Source of the DNA: Schistocerca nitens
Taxonomy: Eukaryota; Arthropoda; Insecta; Orthoptera; Acrididae
NCBI RefSeq assembly: GCF_023898315.1
Contig: NC_064618.1
Location: forward strand, 182,457,548-182,521,547
DNA length: 64,000 nucleotides
Direction of reading: 5' to 3'
The notes under the pieces were generated by a model, which saw only the letters and a list, made by a program, of their open reading frames with translations, was not told where the DNA came from and searched no databases. This document shows, one piece after another, positions 44,829 through 55,090 of the stretch; positions within the stretch are counted from its first letter, which is position 1; each line of letters begins with the position of its first letter. Made by a program: the position numbers and the translations under genes.

Positions 44829-45361
44829 TACCTTCAACGTACAAATTAAAGCTCGTAGGCACAGGTGTCTAGTTATTAGCAGTAACAGAAGCTATGAAAC
44901 TGCTGATAGCTAGACACCAGTGCTTAAGAGCTTTAATTTGTACGCTAAAAGTATGTTCTTGCCTACAGCTGGTTTATACTCAGGTGTATTTGTGGTCTTT
45001 TGTTTCTTATTCACTGATCGCTATGAGAAAATTTTTAGCTTTCAGCGCTGGAGATGATCATTATGTGATCGAAAATCTATTTTTCTGCTAATAAATCATC
45101 AAAATTACGGCCAACGCTGACCTTCTTTCTAATTTTATTTATCGTATGGTCGTTGTGCACACAGCACTCTATGGAGTCGCCAATCAATAAGACTAAGTAG
45201 TTTGTCTTTACTTCACTCACTGGATTTATACTGTATACTATATTCATACGTTAACTGAGCATAAAACAAACACACTTTCACGCATGGTCACGACGTAAAA
45301 GAAACGATAGTCTACTGAAAACAACATATTCGGATAAATTTTTTAACGCATTCTCCATGTT

Positions 45362-46572
45362 CAGAAAGAACAGAACGCCTTGAACGACTAGAGATATGAC
45401 GTTCATATTCACAGAACATGTTTATTAGTAGGTTCTGCAGAAATGATTATCTTTTGAACCATGTCGGCCAGTGGGTTCGAGGTAAACATCGATATCACGT
45501 CCAACACCACCTACCGGTAAAATGTGCCTGTTGCTCTCGTTGTCGCTATAAACGGGACGTAATGGATCGGTGTGACTGAGCAGAAGTGCAGGGTGCCTCG
45601 CAGACATATGCGAGAACCGTACCGTCAAATCCGTGAGTTTGATTGAGAGCGCATTATTGGCATGAGAGAATATGATGCACCCATTCGGGAAAATTGCTGC
45701 TCGTATGGGACGAAGTGTTTCGGCAGTACAACGGGTGTGTGCAGAATGGTTCACGGAAGGCCGTAGAACGCGACAACATGGATCAGGTTGCACAAACCAG
45801 ACCACCCTCTAAGAAGATCGACACCTCATACGAATGGCATTGCAGGACAGATCTGCGTCTTTCTCAACTCTGGCGCAGCCAGCCATACCATTTTTGGACC
45901 GCACCGAGACGCCATTTTTCGGCAAGACAATGCACGACCACATGTTGCCGCATGAACACGTGCCTGCTTGGTGTCACAGGATACCAGCCGTTTGCCCTGG
46001 GCCGCCGGGTCACAAGACCTGTCGCCAATCGAAGATATCTGAGATACGGTGAAACGGCGGGTGTAGTGCTGTGATCCAATGCCGACCACCACAGATGAAC
46101 TTTGGAAACAGGTCAATGCAGCACGGATGGCTGTACCACAGGACGCCATTCACGCCTTATATGCGTCCATGCCATCACACATGGAACAAGTTATCAAGAC
46201 TCAAGGTGGACACGAGCCTACCACGCAACAGAACACATGCTGAACCGAGGTTACTGAAATGCTAATCATTGCTGCAGAGCATACTAATGTGCGCCGGCCG
46301 CTGGTGGCCGAGCGGTTCTGGCGCTACAGTCTGGAACCGCGCGACCGCTACGGTCGCAGGTTCGAATCCTGCCTCGGGCATGGATGTGTGTGTTGTCCTT
46401 AGGTTAGTTAGGTTTAACTAGTTCTAAGTTCTAGGGGACTTATGACCTCAGCAGTTGAGTCCCATAGTGCTCAGAGCCATTTGAACCATTTTTACTAATG
46501 TGCGTGTCCTGTGAATATGAACATCCTATCTCTAGTCGTTCAAGATGTTCTGTTTTTTTTTTTTTTTCTCTG
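45362..46572 (+). mobile_element. Tc1-like element with internal deletion
   Basis: Ends share CTTGAACGACTAGAGATA and GTTCATATTCACAG (45379 onward and, reverse-complemented, 46542 downward), with looser similarity outside. Plus-strand remnants: IAARMGRSVSAVQRVCAEWF and HLIRMALQDRSAS from the N-terminal domain, then a jump to FLDRTETPFF, DNARPHVAA-like sequence near 45930 and a decayed SPIED box. The first catalytic region is missing between 45870 and 45900. A run of 15 T (46553-46567) lies at the right end. Exact ends and target duplication are uncertain. Confidence 0.72.
46294..46492 (+). repeat. Family-1 SINE at the right end of the deleted Tc1
   Basis: Family-1 head, box B GGTTCGAATCC and tail. 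Duplication TACTAATGTGCG at 46282-46293 and 46493-46504. Confidence 0.93.
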
Positions 46573-47139
46573 AAAAAGCAAGAGCCTGGCGCAATAATAA
46601 GTCGTCAGTCCAGAGCGGATGGAAAACAGTGACTCTGTACAAACAGTTTTCAGTCTTCATTCTTCAGAAAACAACAGCTTGTCGTGGGCATCGTGTCTCT
46701 TATTCCAGACCATTGGCCCTCGCATCCACAGCATCTGCATTGGTCTTCAGGACACTCTATACCCTGGAAGGTGATGAAGCGTGGCGGACGGACGTTCTTT
46801 GATTACAACATATTTTCAGAAAATGATTAATAATAAAGATTTCTTTCCACTTTCTCCTGTTAGTCAGCACTCGTTTGAAACAATATCTGAGCCTTAAATT
46901 TGGAATTAATGTTTTAGGGAGGACGAAGGAAACGGATATAACTGAACAGTTACAAAAGTACTAAGAAAAATATAATAGGCGAACAATAGCACATAAAATA
47001 AGTTAGCAGTCTGTGGGTATTCATATACATATAAGACATGAAGTCATATCACGGAATAGAAACAGTTTCTTTTTTAAAAAAAAAAAACTAACATACCTGC
47101 AAGGCTAAGTCATTCATGATGATAAAATGGAAATGCCGT
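46573..47139. other. Unassigned sequence
   Basis: AT-rich towards the right, with a run of A near 47080. No family recognised. Confidence 0.4.
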
Positions 47140-47340
47140 ATGGTTAGGGCCTCCCGTCGGGTAGACCGTTCACCTGGTGCAAGTCTTTCGAGTTGACGCC
47201 ACTTTGGCGACTAGCGTGTCGATGGGGATGAAATGACGATGATGATAAGGACAAAACAACACCCAGTCCCTGAGCGGAGAAAATCTCCGACCCAGCCGGG
47301 AATCGAACCCGGGAATCGAACCCGGGCCGTATGACATTCC
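47140..47340 (-). repeat. SINE family 4 with a duplicated box B
   Basis: On the minus strand the head reads GGGTTCGATTCCCGGGTTCG, in which a 14-bp segment with box B is tandemly duplicated. The GGAGATTTTCTCCGCTCAGG, GGTGTTGTTTTGTCC, CATCATCGTCATTTCATCCC and GTCGCCAAAGTGGCG blocks follow as in other family-4 copies. Confidence 0.75.
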
Positions 47341-47350
47341 GTTTCGCTGA

Positions 47351-47382
47351 CCCCCCCCCCCCCCCCCCCTTTTTTTTTTTTT
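47351..47382. repeat. C19-T13 homopolymer junction
   Basis: Nineteen C run directly into thirteen T. The T run is probably the A-tail of the minus-strand SINE that follows. The C run has no obvious source. Confidence 0.9.
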
Positions 47383-47511
47383 CGTTGTGTTGGGTCGTTG
47401 CGGACGTCACATGACATCCCTTCAAGTTCGTTTGTTGGTCCTTGCACTCAGTTTTTTTATTACAGAGGCCAGCTGCTTTCTGACCGAACACGCTGAGCTA
47501 CCGTGCCGGCA
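47383..47511 (-). repeat. tRNA-derived SINE, family 5
   Basis: On the minus strand it begins GCCGGCACGGTAGCTCAGCG, a tRNA-like box A region, then GTTCGGTCAGAAAGCAGCTG, GTAATAAAAAAACTGAGTGC, AACGAACTTGAAGGGATGTC, GTGACGTCCGC and an A-rich tail. Box B is weak. The structure matches a repeat I recall as widespread, from memory only. Confidence 0.6.
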
Positions 47512-47677
47512 GCACTCACCTACCAGGGGCGGACATTCTTGAGGGTAACAGTCAATGACTGTTATCAATGACACAAGTACATGATATGTAGATTTGAATT
47601 TTTACTGTAGGTTGAAGTCAGTGAACGTGGCGTGCAGGTAACGGAGTAAAACTTGCGTAAATCAGCAGCACTTATCG

Positions 47678-47880
47678 CCGGCCGAAGTGGCCGTGCGGTT
47701 AAAGGCGCTGCAGTCTGGAACCGCAAGACCACTACGGCCGCAGGTTCGAATCCTGCCTCGGGCATGGATGTTTGTGATGTCCTTAGGTTAGTTAGGTTTA
47801 ACTAGTTCTAAGTTCTAGGGGACTAATGACCTCAGAAGTTGAGTCCCATAGTGCTCAGAACCATTTGAACCATTTTTTTG
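47678..47880 (+). repeat. Family-1 SINE
   Basis: It has the subtype head GAAGTGGCCGTGCGGTTAAA, box B GGTTCGAATCC and the usual tail. Duplication AGCAGCACTTATCG at 47664-47677 and 47881-47894. The head resembles that of the copy at 9685-9868 more than the others, suggesting a subfamily. Confidence 0.93.
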
Positions 47881-47894
47881 AGCAGCACTTATCG

Positions 47895-48689
47895 ATAGTG
47901 ATACCCCATGTTATGGCGTGTAATCTTGAGTGGACATTGACATCACAGTGGGATTTATATAGCTAAGAGTGTGTCCTCCTAGTACAGTAAATCGAGTATA
48001 ACGATCTAAAACTTCCTTTTTTCACGCCGTTATCTCTACCCTACAATAGCAGCCAATATTGTGGTTGCATGATAGACGATATGTGGGGCGTCGAATGCTG
48101 TAAACATCAGGGGCCTTTGCGACCTCGTACTCAAGGGATTCCTTGTTAGTACTTTGTATTACATTTTTGCAGATACTTGACAGTTGCACAAAGGCCGAAT
48201 CTGATGCAGCGCAATAAAAAGAGTTATATCCAAAAGTGGAAAATGACAGCGATTCTGGCTTTTCAGTCTTAGCCATTTCTTGGATACATATCCGAAAAGT
48301 TCCAATATTAACATTAACAAGCCACTTATTACTATCCCGTTGTTTGAACAGATTTGGATTTCCGTTAAAAAAGTCCTGAGTTCCGTTAAGAAACCAATGC
48401 CTTTCATTATTTCTCTTGCTACAGGACTTGAGAATATTGACTACAAAACCAATATACGAGCCCCTTTTCTGAAAAGTTCATTTCGACATCTGGAACCATT
48501 CACGAAATAAAAAGGGCGTTACTGCTTACGCGAGTAAATGGTGTTGACATCGAAAATCGTGCATCTAAATAACTCTGAAGATAACGCTATCGAGGTATGT
48601 TGCATTAAGCAGACGTTTCACTGGGCGAACGACGTGAGTCTTCCGTGAAAACACTGGTTTCCAAATTGCACTCTTCCACAGCAGAAATC
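47895..48689. other. Unassigned sequence with short open frames
   Basis: Minus-strand frames of about 80 codons (48022-48276 and 48159-48407) and a plus-strand frame of 76 codons (48280-48510) share no recognised motif. No terminal repeats were seen. Confidence 0.35.
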
Positions 48690-49120
48690 ACATGCTATAC
48701 AAGGAGGTCTCGACAATGTCCAGACGTCGCTGTCCACCTGACAGGCCCTTTGGGTGTATTCTCATCAAAGAAGAACGGATCGAGAATAACGGCGCTTGTG
48801 AATCCGCACCAAACGAGTACAGTGGCTCTTCGAGAACAACACACGGTTTATCGGTGCCCCACATTCGGCAGTTTTGTGTATGCGCTAGAGTATGTAGTGT
48901 ATAATGTGCATCGTCTTTCTGTAGAATATTGCCGATAACATGTCATCGACTTCTGTCCGCGCCAGAAAACGAAGAGAAAATTCAAAACATTGCTGCGGAT
49001 CATGACGTTTCAGTTGTTGCACTATCTGGCTCTTGTACGAGTACGACTGTAAAATATACTCAAGCTCGTAAATTAAGGATAATGCTGATACATGATGAAA
49101 CAACGCTCTGGTGGGCGGTT
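48690..49120 (-). pseudogene. Mariner-like transposase fragment
   Basis: The minus strand reads QLKRHDPQQCFEFSLRFLAR near 49000, then QNCRMWGTDKPCVV near 48850, the stretch around the first catalytic region of mariner-type transposases (compare NKQNWRIWG in the copy at 43462-44547). The catalytic SDEA box itself is lost. No terminal repeats were found. Confidence 0.6.
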
Positions 49121-49184
49121 TGCGGGTTTAAATCACCTCGGGATATGACCATACGGTCGTCGCACGGTGGCGCTGGCAGCAGTC

Positions 49185-49382
49185 AAAATGGTTCGAATGG
49201 CTCTGAGCACTATGGGACTTAACATCTGAGGTCATCAGTCTCCTAGAACTTAGAACTACTTAAACCTAACTAACCTAAGGACATCACACACATCCATGCC
49301 CGAGGCAGGATTCGAACCTGCGACCGTAGCGGTCGCGCGGTTCCAGACTGTAGCGCCTAGAACCGCTCGGCCACTCCGGCCG
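49185..49382 (-). repeat. Family-1 SINE
   Basis: Minus-strand family-1 structure with duplication GCTGGCAGCAGTC at 49172-49184 and 49383-49395. Confidence 0.93.
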
Positions 49383-49744
49383 GCTGGCAGCAGTCCACAT
49401 ATGCAGAGGTGTGTTGGTGCATGTCCGAGTACGGTGCAGTGAGTAAGTGTGCAGACATGTTCAGACGTGCTAATGGTGACTGTGTGTTGAAAATGGCTCA
49501 AAGAACACATATTGATGACGTTATGAGGCGTAGAATTCTAGGGCGATTGGAGGCTGGTCAAACACAGCAGGTCGTAGCTCGGGCCCTCCGTGTGCCACAA
49601 ATTGTGATCTCAAGATTATGGCAACGATTCCAGCAGACAGGAAACATGTCCAGACGCTATAGCACTGGACGTACGCAGGGTACAACACCACAAGACGACC
49701 GATATCGCACCTTCAGTGCCCCCAGACAGCCTCTGAGTACTGCA

Positions 49745-49939
49745 AAAAAATGGCTCTGAGCACTATGGGACTTAACTGCTAAGGTCATCAGTCCCCTAGA
49801 ACTTAGAACTACTTAAACCTAACTAACCTAAGGATATCACACACATCCATGCCCGAGGCAGGATTCGAACCTGCGACCGTAACGGTCGCGCGGTTCCAGA
49901 CTGTAGCGCCTAGAACCGATCGGCCACTGCGGCCGGCTA
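49745..49939 (-). repeat. Family-1 SINE inside the Tc1-like transposase
   Basis: Minus-strand family-1 structure. The duplication TGAGTACTGCA at 49734-49744 and 49940-49950 lies within the transposase reading. Confidence 0.93.
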
Positions 49940-50240
49940 TGAGTACTGCAGGTAGCCTTGTTCGGGACCTTACCACAGACACTGGAACAGTTGTCTCCAG
50001 ACACACAGTCTACAGACGACTGAACAGACATGGTTTATTCGCCCGGAGACCTGCAAGGTGCATTCCACTGACCCCTGGTCACAGGAGAGCCTGTAAAACC
50101 TGGTGTCAAGAACACAGTACATGGTCATTGGAACAGTGGTCCCAGGTTACGCTCACGGACGAGCCCAGGTATAGTCTGAACAGAGCTTCTCCACGGGTTT
50201 TCATCTGGCGTGAACCAGGAACCAAATACCAACCCCTTAG

Positions 50241-51095
50241 TGTCTACATCTACATCTACATCTACATTTATACTCCTCAAGCCACCCAACGGCGTATGGC
50301 GGAGGGCACTTTAAGTGCCACTGTCATTACCTCCATTTCCTGTTCCAGTCGCGTACGGTTCGCGGGAAGAGCGACTGCCGGAAAGTCTCCATGCGCGCTC
50401 GAATCTCTCTAATTTTACATTCGTGATCTCCTCGGGAGGTATAAGTAGGGGGAAGCAATATATTCGATACCTCATCCAGAAACGCTCCCTCTCGAAACCT
50501 GGCGAGCAAGCTACACCGCGATGCAGAGCGCCTCTCTTGCAGAGTCTGCCACTTGAGTTTATTAAACATCTCCGTAACGCTATCACGGTTACCAAATAAC
50601 CCTGTGACGAAACGCGCCGCACTTCTTTGGATCTTCCCTATCTTCTCTGTCAACCCGATCTTGTACAGATCTCACACTGATGATCAATACTCAACTATAG
50701 GTCGAACGAGTGTTTTGTAAGCCACCTCCTTTGTTGATGGACTACATTTTCTAAGCACTCTCCCAATGAATCTCAACCTGGTACCCGCCTTACCAACAAT
50801 TAATTTTATATGATCATTCCACTTCAAATCGTTCGGCGCGCATACTCCCAGATAGTCTACAGAAGTAACTGCTACCAGTGTTTGTTCCGCTATCATATAA
50901 TCATACAATAAAGGATCCTTCTTTCTATGTATTCGCAATACATTACATTTGTCTATGTTAAGGGTCAGTTGCCACTCCCTGCACCAAGTGCCTATCCGCT
51001 GCAGATCTTCCTGCATTTCGCTACAATTTTCTAATGCTGCAACTTCTCTGTATACTACAGCATCATCCGCGAAAAGCCGCATGGAACTTCCGACA
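50241..51095 (-). pseudogene. CR1-like LINE, 5'-truncated copy 3
   Basis: It starts just upstream of the palm motif (MRLFADDAVVYR) and continues through WQLTLNIDKCNVLRIHRKK, VDYLGVC, AYKTLVRPIVEY, IQRSAARFVTG and LFPRTVRDWN. The last two are in a shifted frame. The 3' end carries four CTACAT units at 50244-50267. Better preserved than copies 1 and 2. Inserted in the Tc1-like transposase; I could not find a clean target duplication. Confidence 0.85.
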
Positions 51096-51245
51096 CTAGA
51101 AAGAGGCGTCAATGGAGGTCGTGGTTTGATGGAGTGGGGTGGGACTATGATTGGTGCACTTACACCCCTGCATGTCTTTGACAGAGGAACTGTAACAGGT
51201 CAGGTGTATCGGGACGTCATTTTGCACCAGGATGTGCGCCTTTTC

Positions 51246-52444
51246 AGTGGTTCAGTGGGTCCCCTTCCTCTGCCCGTTACCACACCAAACTCACCCCTGT
51301 TTTTAAATTTCGCTATTATCGTCTTCAAACCATTTTCTGACACTGGGACTCTTTTCAGACATTATAGTCGGCGATGCATTCTCAATTCAGCGTTGTAATT
51401 GCTATCGTTCACATAAAACAGTTTTACGAACAGCCCACAGTCTCTCCTCTTGATAGTCATACTGTTCAGTCACATTATAGCTTGTCAAATGGCAGCGTGT
51501 ATGTCAGGCCTTAATACAACAAGTGTACAGTATTAGATTTGCAACTGTATGCCACAACTGGAACTAATTTTTTTTTCAGCGTAAATCGATTTCGCTTTGC
51601 CTATGTGAGTAGCAGCACCGTAATTACAACTACCCGGTAGTATATAACCGATTTAATAACTTCATAGTTAAGATCAGACACAACAACACCACTGGGCAAT
51701 ACTTTAGTGCTGCACGTTCAGTGAGAGACTTCACTTTAAAAACGTGCCTGCGAATCAGCAATGGTCAGAATGTGATTCCAGCCATTGACGGTATAGTGAA
51801 AAACAAATCAAGTTATAGCCATTGACGTACTTTATGTTTTGTTTACCGCTGGCTAAAATGATCACGAAATACAGGATTATGTCAATTTAAATTTCTTCCT
51901 AAAACGGCATTTATCATGCATCCGCAACTGGCGTAAGAAACATTGTGATTCGTACCTGGCTGCCTGATGTTCTTCTCTTCATCAGAATAGATGAAAGATT
52001 CATTTGATTGACATTTACCACTAAGGCAACAGACTCAGAAAATAAATTTGCTCTGAAGCGCATTATTGAGCCACCGTGAAGCGGTGTATCTCCGTATGTC
52101 ACGTTATCAGCGATAAGTGCTAGTGAAGCTACCATGTTCTTCCCAACTTACCTCCTTTATGTTCACCTATCCTTTCACCACCATCTGTCGCCACGAGCCG
52201 GTCTGTTCAAGGAAGTTGTGTGAGCGTGAGCCAGCTCATACGAGCAGAACGGCGGACAGGCCCACTCAGCACTCTCTCTGTCATAAAAGTCCAGCTAAGT
52301 GTGGTTCTTTAAGTGTGAGTTAATAAAAGCGGTGCTCACGGGTTACCAGGCAACAGTCGGGCTGCTTGTGACGCGGCTGCGTGCGGGTTTTCGCTGCCAT
52401 CCCCCGTCTCCCTCTCCACCGCCAGACAGCTGCATGAGGCGGTG
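51246..52444. other. Unassigned sequence
   Basis: About 1.2 kb without recognisable coding or repeat structure; locally GC-rich near 52360-52440. Confidence 0.4.
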
Positions 52445-52446
52445 TA

Positions 52447-53728
52447 CGAGGGCCGTTTGAAAAGTCCGTGCGAAATTAAAAAGTACTTACGGTTTGGGGT
52501 AAACCTTTTTTATTTTTCGACATAGTCTCCTTTTAGTCGTCCAACGCTTTTCTAATTTGTTGATCCCTTCCGAATTATACGAATTATCCAAGTGTGCAAA
52601 ATAGCTATTAGTTGCTGCAATCACCTCCTCGTTTTAATAAAATTTTTGTCCCGCCAGCCATTTCTTCAAATTGGGGAACAAATAGTAGTCCGAGGGAGAC
52701 AAGTCTGGAGAATATGGGGGGATGTGAAACGATTTGGAATCCTATTTCCATTAATTTTGCTACCACAACTGCTGAGGTGTGTGCTGGTGCATTGTCGTGA
52801 TGGAAAAGGACTTTTTTGCTGTCCAATCGCCAGCGGTTTTCTTGCAGCTCGGTTTTCAAACGGTCCAATAACGATGAATAATATGCGCCTGTAATAGTTT
52901 TACCCTTTTCAGATAGTCGATGAGGATTTATCCCTTGCGAATCCCAAAAGACAGTCGCCATAACCTTTCCGGCCGAAGGAATGGTCTTCGACTTTTTTTG
53001 GTTCAGATTCTTCCTTGGTAACCCATTGTTTAGACTGTTCTTTTAATCTCAGGAGTATAGTAATGTATCCATGTTTCATCCACAGTGACGAAACGACGCT
53101 TAAAGTCCGGCGCATTCTTCCTGAACAGCTGCAAACCATCCTTGCAACACTTCACACGATTCCGTTTTTCGTCAAGCGTGACCAATCGCGGAACCCATCT
53201 TGCGGATAACTTTCTCATGTACAAATGTTTATGCAAAATATTATGTACCCTTCCATTCGAGATGCCCACAGCACTAGCAATCTGACGCTCCTTAACTCTT
53301 CTGTCATCCATCACCATATCATGGATTTTATCAATGATTTCTGGATTCGTAATCTCCACAGGGCGTCCAGAACGTTCAGCATCACTTGTGCCCATATGAC
53401 CACTCCGAAAATTTTGAAACCACTTATAAACTATTGTAACCGAAAGTGCAGCGTCCCGTAACGTTTATAAAGCTTCTCTTTAGTCTCCTGAGGCGTTTTC
53501 CCTTTCATAAAGTAATGTTTAATCACCACACGAAATTCTTTTTCATCCATTTTTTGACAATCACTCGACTTCCTTGATTCACACGAATGACAAACACAAA
53601 GAAATAGAGAAGCTTGGCTGAAACTTGGTGTTCGTTCTTTCCAAAGATGCTACTAACTAAACATGACCTCTGTACGCGCCGGTGGTGCCATCTCTCAGAC
53701 TTTGCACAGCCTTTCCAGACGTCCTTCG
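52447..53728 (-). mobile_element. Mariner element (DD34D), degenerate
   Basis: Imperfect terminal repeats begin CGAGGGCCGTTTGAAAAGTC and CGAAGGACGTCTGGAAAGGC, with TA at 52445-52446 and 53729-53730. Length 1.28 kb is typical of mariner. The minus-strand transposase starts near 53550 (MDEKEFRVVIKHYFMKG). It continues with RPVEITNPEIIDKIHDMVMD and FVTVDETWIHYYTPEIKRT (first Asp), then VLFHHDNAPAHTSAVV (second Asp). The YSPDL box near 52710 is shifted out of frame. Several frameshifts; inactive. Confidence 0.9.
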
Positions 53729-53730
53729 TA

Positions 53731-54729
53731 CAATGTGTGCAGTCCTAAAGAGTGTGTGCAGTCATAAAGCATGACACACGGACCAGCGTAGCGTCGCGAA
53801 ACAGCATAAAGAAGCGCTGACCCGTGCTCCAAAGAAAAGAGCGGGCAGTGCCGAACCTCTAGGGACGGAGTGCAGCGGCCCCTGTCAACGCTTACTTAAC
53901 CAGCCGCCTATCATTGGTCGGGTGGGCATCAGTACTGAGTAACAGGAAGACGATATTTAGCCTGCGATCTGCGAGTAGTAATAGTTTGTAAATTAATTAC
54001 GTGTAGGAGGCACAGGAAGCACAGCAAGCCACCTCATAACGAGAAGTTACGTTTCTTTCCTTTTTAGAAATAATGTGTTCTATTAATCTGCAAGTGTTAT
54101 GTACAGACCATTTTGGATTCTTGCCAGCGTCCATCGCAACTACTCTCCTTCCTTGTTTGTGTCGGTAATCATGGAATAAAAAGAATTCCTGCGATCTTGG
54201 CTACCAGTTTATTGTTTTACAACCTACAGATTGGCCGGTATTTGGTAGCGGTGGTATATGGGATACCGCGCTTAAAATATCTGAGCAGTTAATGCTCCTT
54301 GTCAACGCTTTATAAACACCGCGCGGTGTCCTTGTTAACGGCACGTGGTGCAGTCCAATGCAAACCAAATGGGATCAGGTCTACAGTGAAGCATTACATC
54401 GTAAACATACCGGAGGTGTAGTGTACACTTGATACATGCTCTGAAGATGAGTTCTGATAAAACCGAAACCGGTTACCATTTGGACGTGTGATAATTAATT
54501 TTTAATAAATCATTCTGATCAAGACTGGTTAGTATTTTAATGTAAATCAACGATCTTAATGGAACTTAGTGGGTATGTAGATGGGTTAAAATAATGCAGT
54601 ACATATTTTTTCGTTTCTGCCAATTTCACTTTTAAGAGGTAAAGCAAACACCGAAAGCTAATTTGGCATATTAGGTTTAGAGGCAATATCTTCGAAACCA
54701 TGTTACGTGAAAGTGTGTTTCGTGTAAAA
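53731..54729. other. Unassigned sequence, possible solo LTR
   Basis: A GC-richer part (53760-53960) with an ATTGGT box near 53914 is followed by TGGAATAAAAAGAATTCC near 54171, an order seen in some LTRs (promoter, then polyadenylation signal). No TG/CA ends or target duplication could be fixed. A short near-duplication GTGTGCAGTC lies at 53735 and 53755. Confidence 0.3.
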
Positions 54730-55090
54730 GTTGAAATGTAATTAGCGATGTCAAGAAAATGGTCACGAAGTACAATAAACACCTGCTGGAAGGTACGACT
54801 CCAATGCAAGGCAGCGTTCCATCACGTTTCTCCACATGTGAAAGATCTCTTGGGCACATCGTTTGGCGAGTGCTGACCCGGCACATCCGTAGTGATTGGC
54901 CTCCCAATTACCCAGACCTTAATCCATGTGATTATTGCTTGTGAGATTATCTGTAGTCGCAAGTCTATCGCATCGTTCGACTTCTTTATTGGTGCTAAAA
55001 GACAACATCCTACGGCAATTTCTCACCATTCGTACCGATATGCTGTACAGTTACGTTCGCAACATTGTCGCTTAACTACAGGTACTGTTG

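Larger units (their letters stand above)
43094..45143. repeat. Foldback (palindromic) element interrupted by a mariner
   Basis: The left arm (43094-43280, continuing at 44831) and right arm (about 44885-45143) are inverted copies, sharing AGCGTTGGCCGTAATTTTGA, GATTTTCGATCACATAAT, AATACACCTGAGTATAAACC and GTACAAATTAAAGCTC. The centre is a tight hairpin near 44880. Without the mariner the element is about 500 bp, close to the foldback at 30049-30590. No coding capacity. Confidence 0.85.
49400..51245 (+). pseudogene. Tc1-like transposase split by a SINE and a LINE
   Basis: The N-terminal domain (49493-49740) reads HIDDVMRRRILGRLEAGQTQ and ARALRVPQIVISRLWQRFQQ, a helix-turn-helix, then GRTQGTTPQDDR. 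After the SINE: SRHTVYRRLNRHGLFARRPA and LTDEPRYSL where the first catalytic SDE is expected (Asp present, Ser replaced). After the LINE fragment: RGLMEWGGTMIGALTPLHVF and GQVYRDVILHQDVRLF. The second and third catalytic boxes are not found beyond 51245, so the 3' part is missing or decayed. Terminal repeats were not located. Confidence 0.8.

Noticed and set aside
53731-54240. Solo LTR with promoter and AATAAA-type signal
   Set aside because: No TG/CA ends or target duplication could be identified, so it is kept only as a possibility in the region note.
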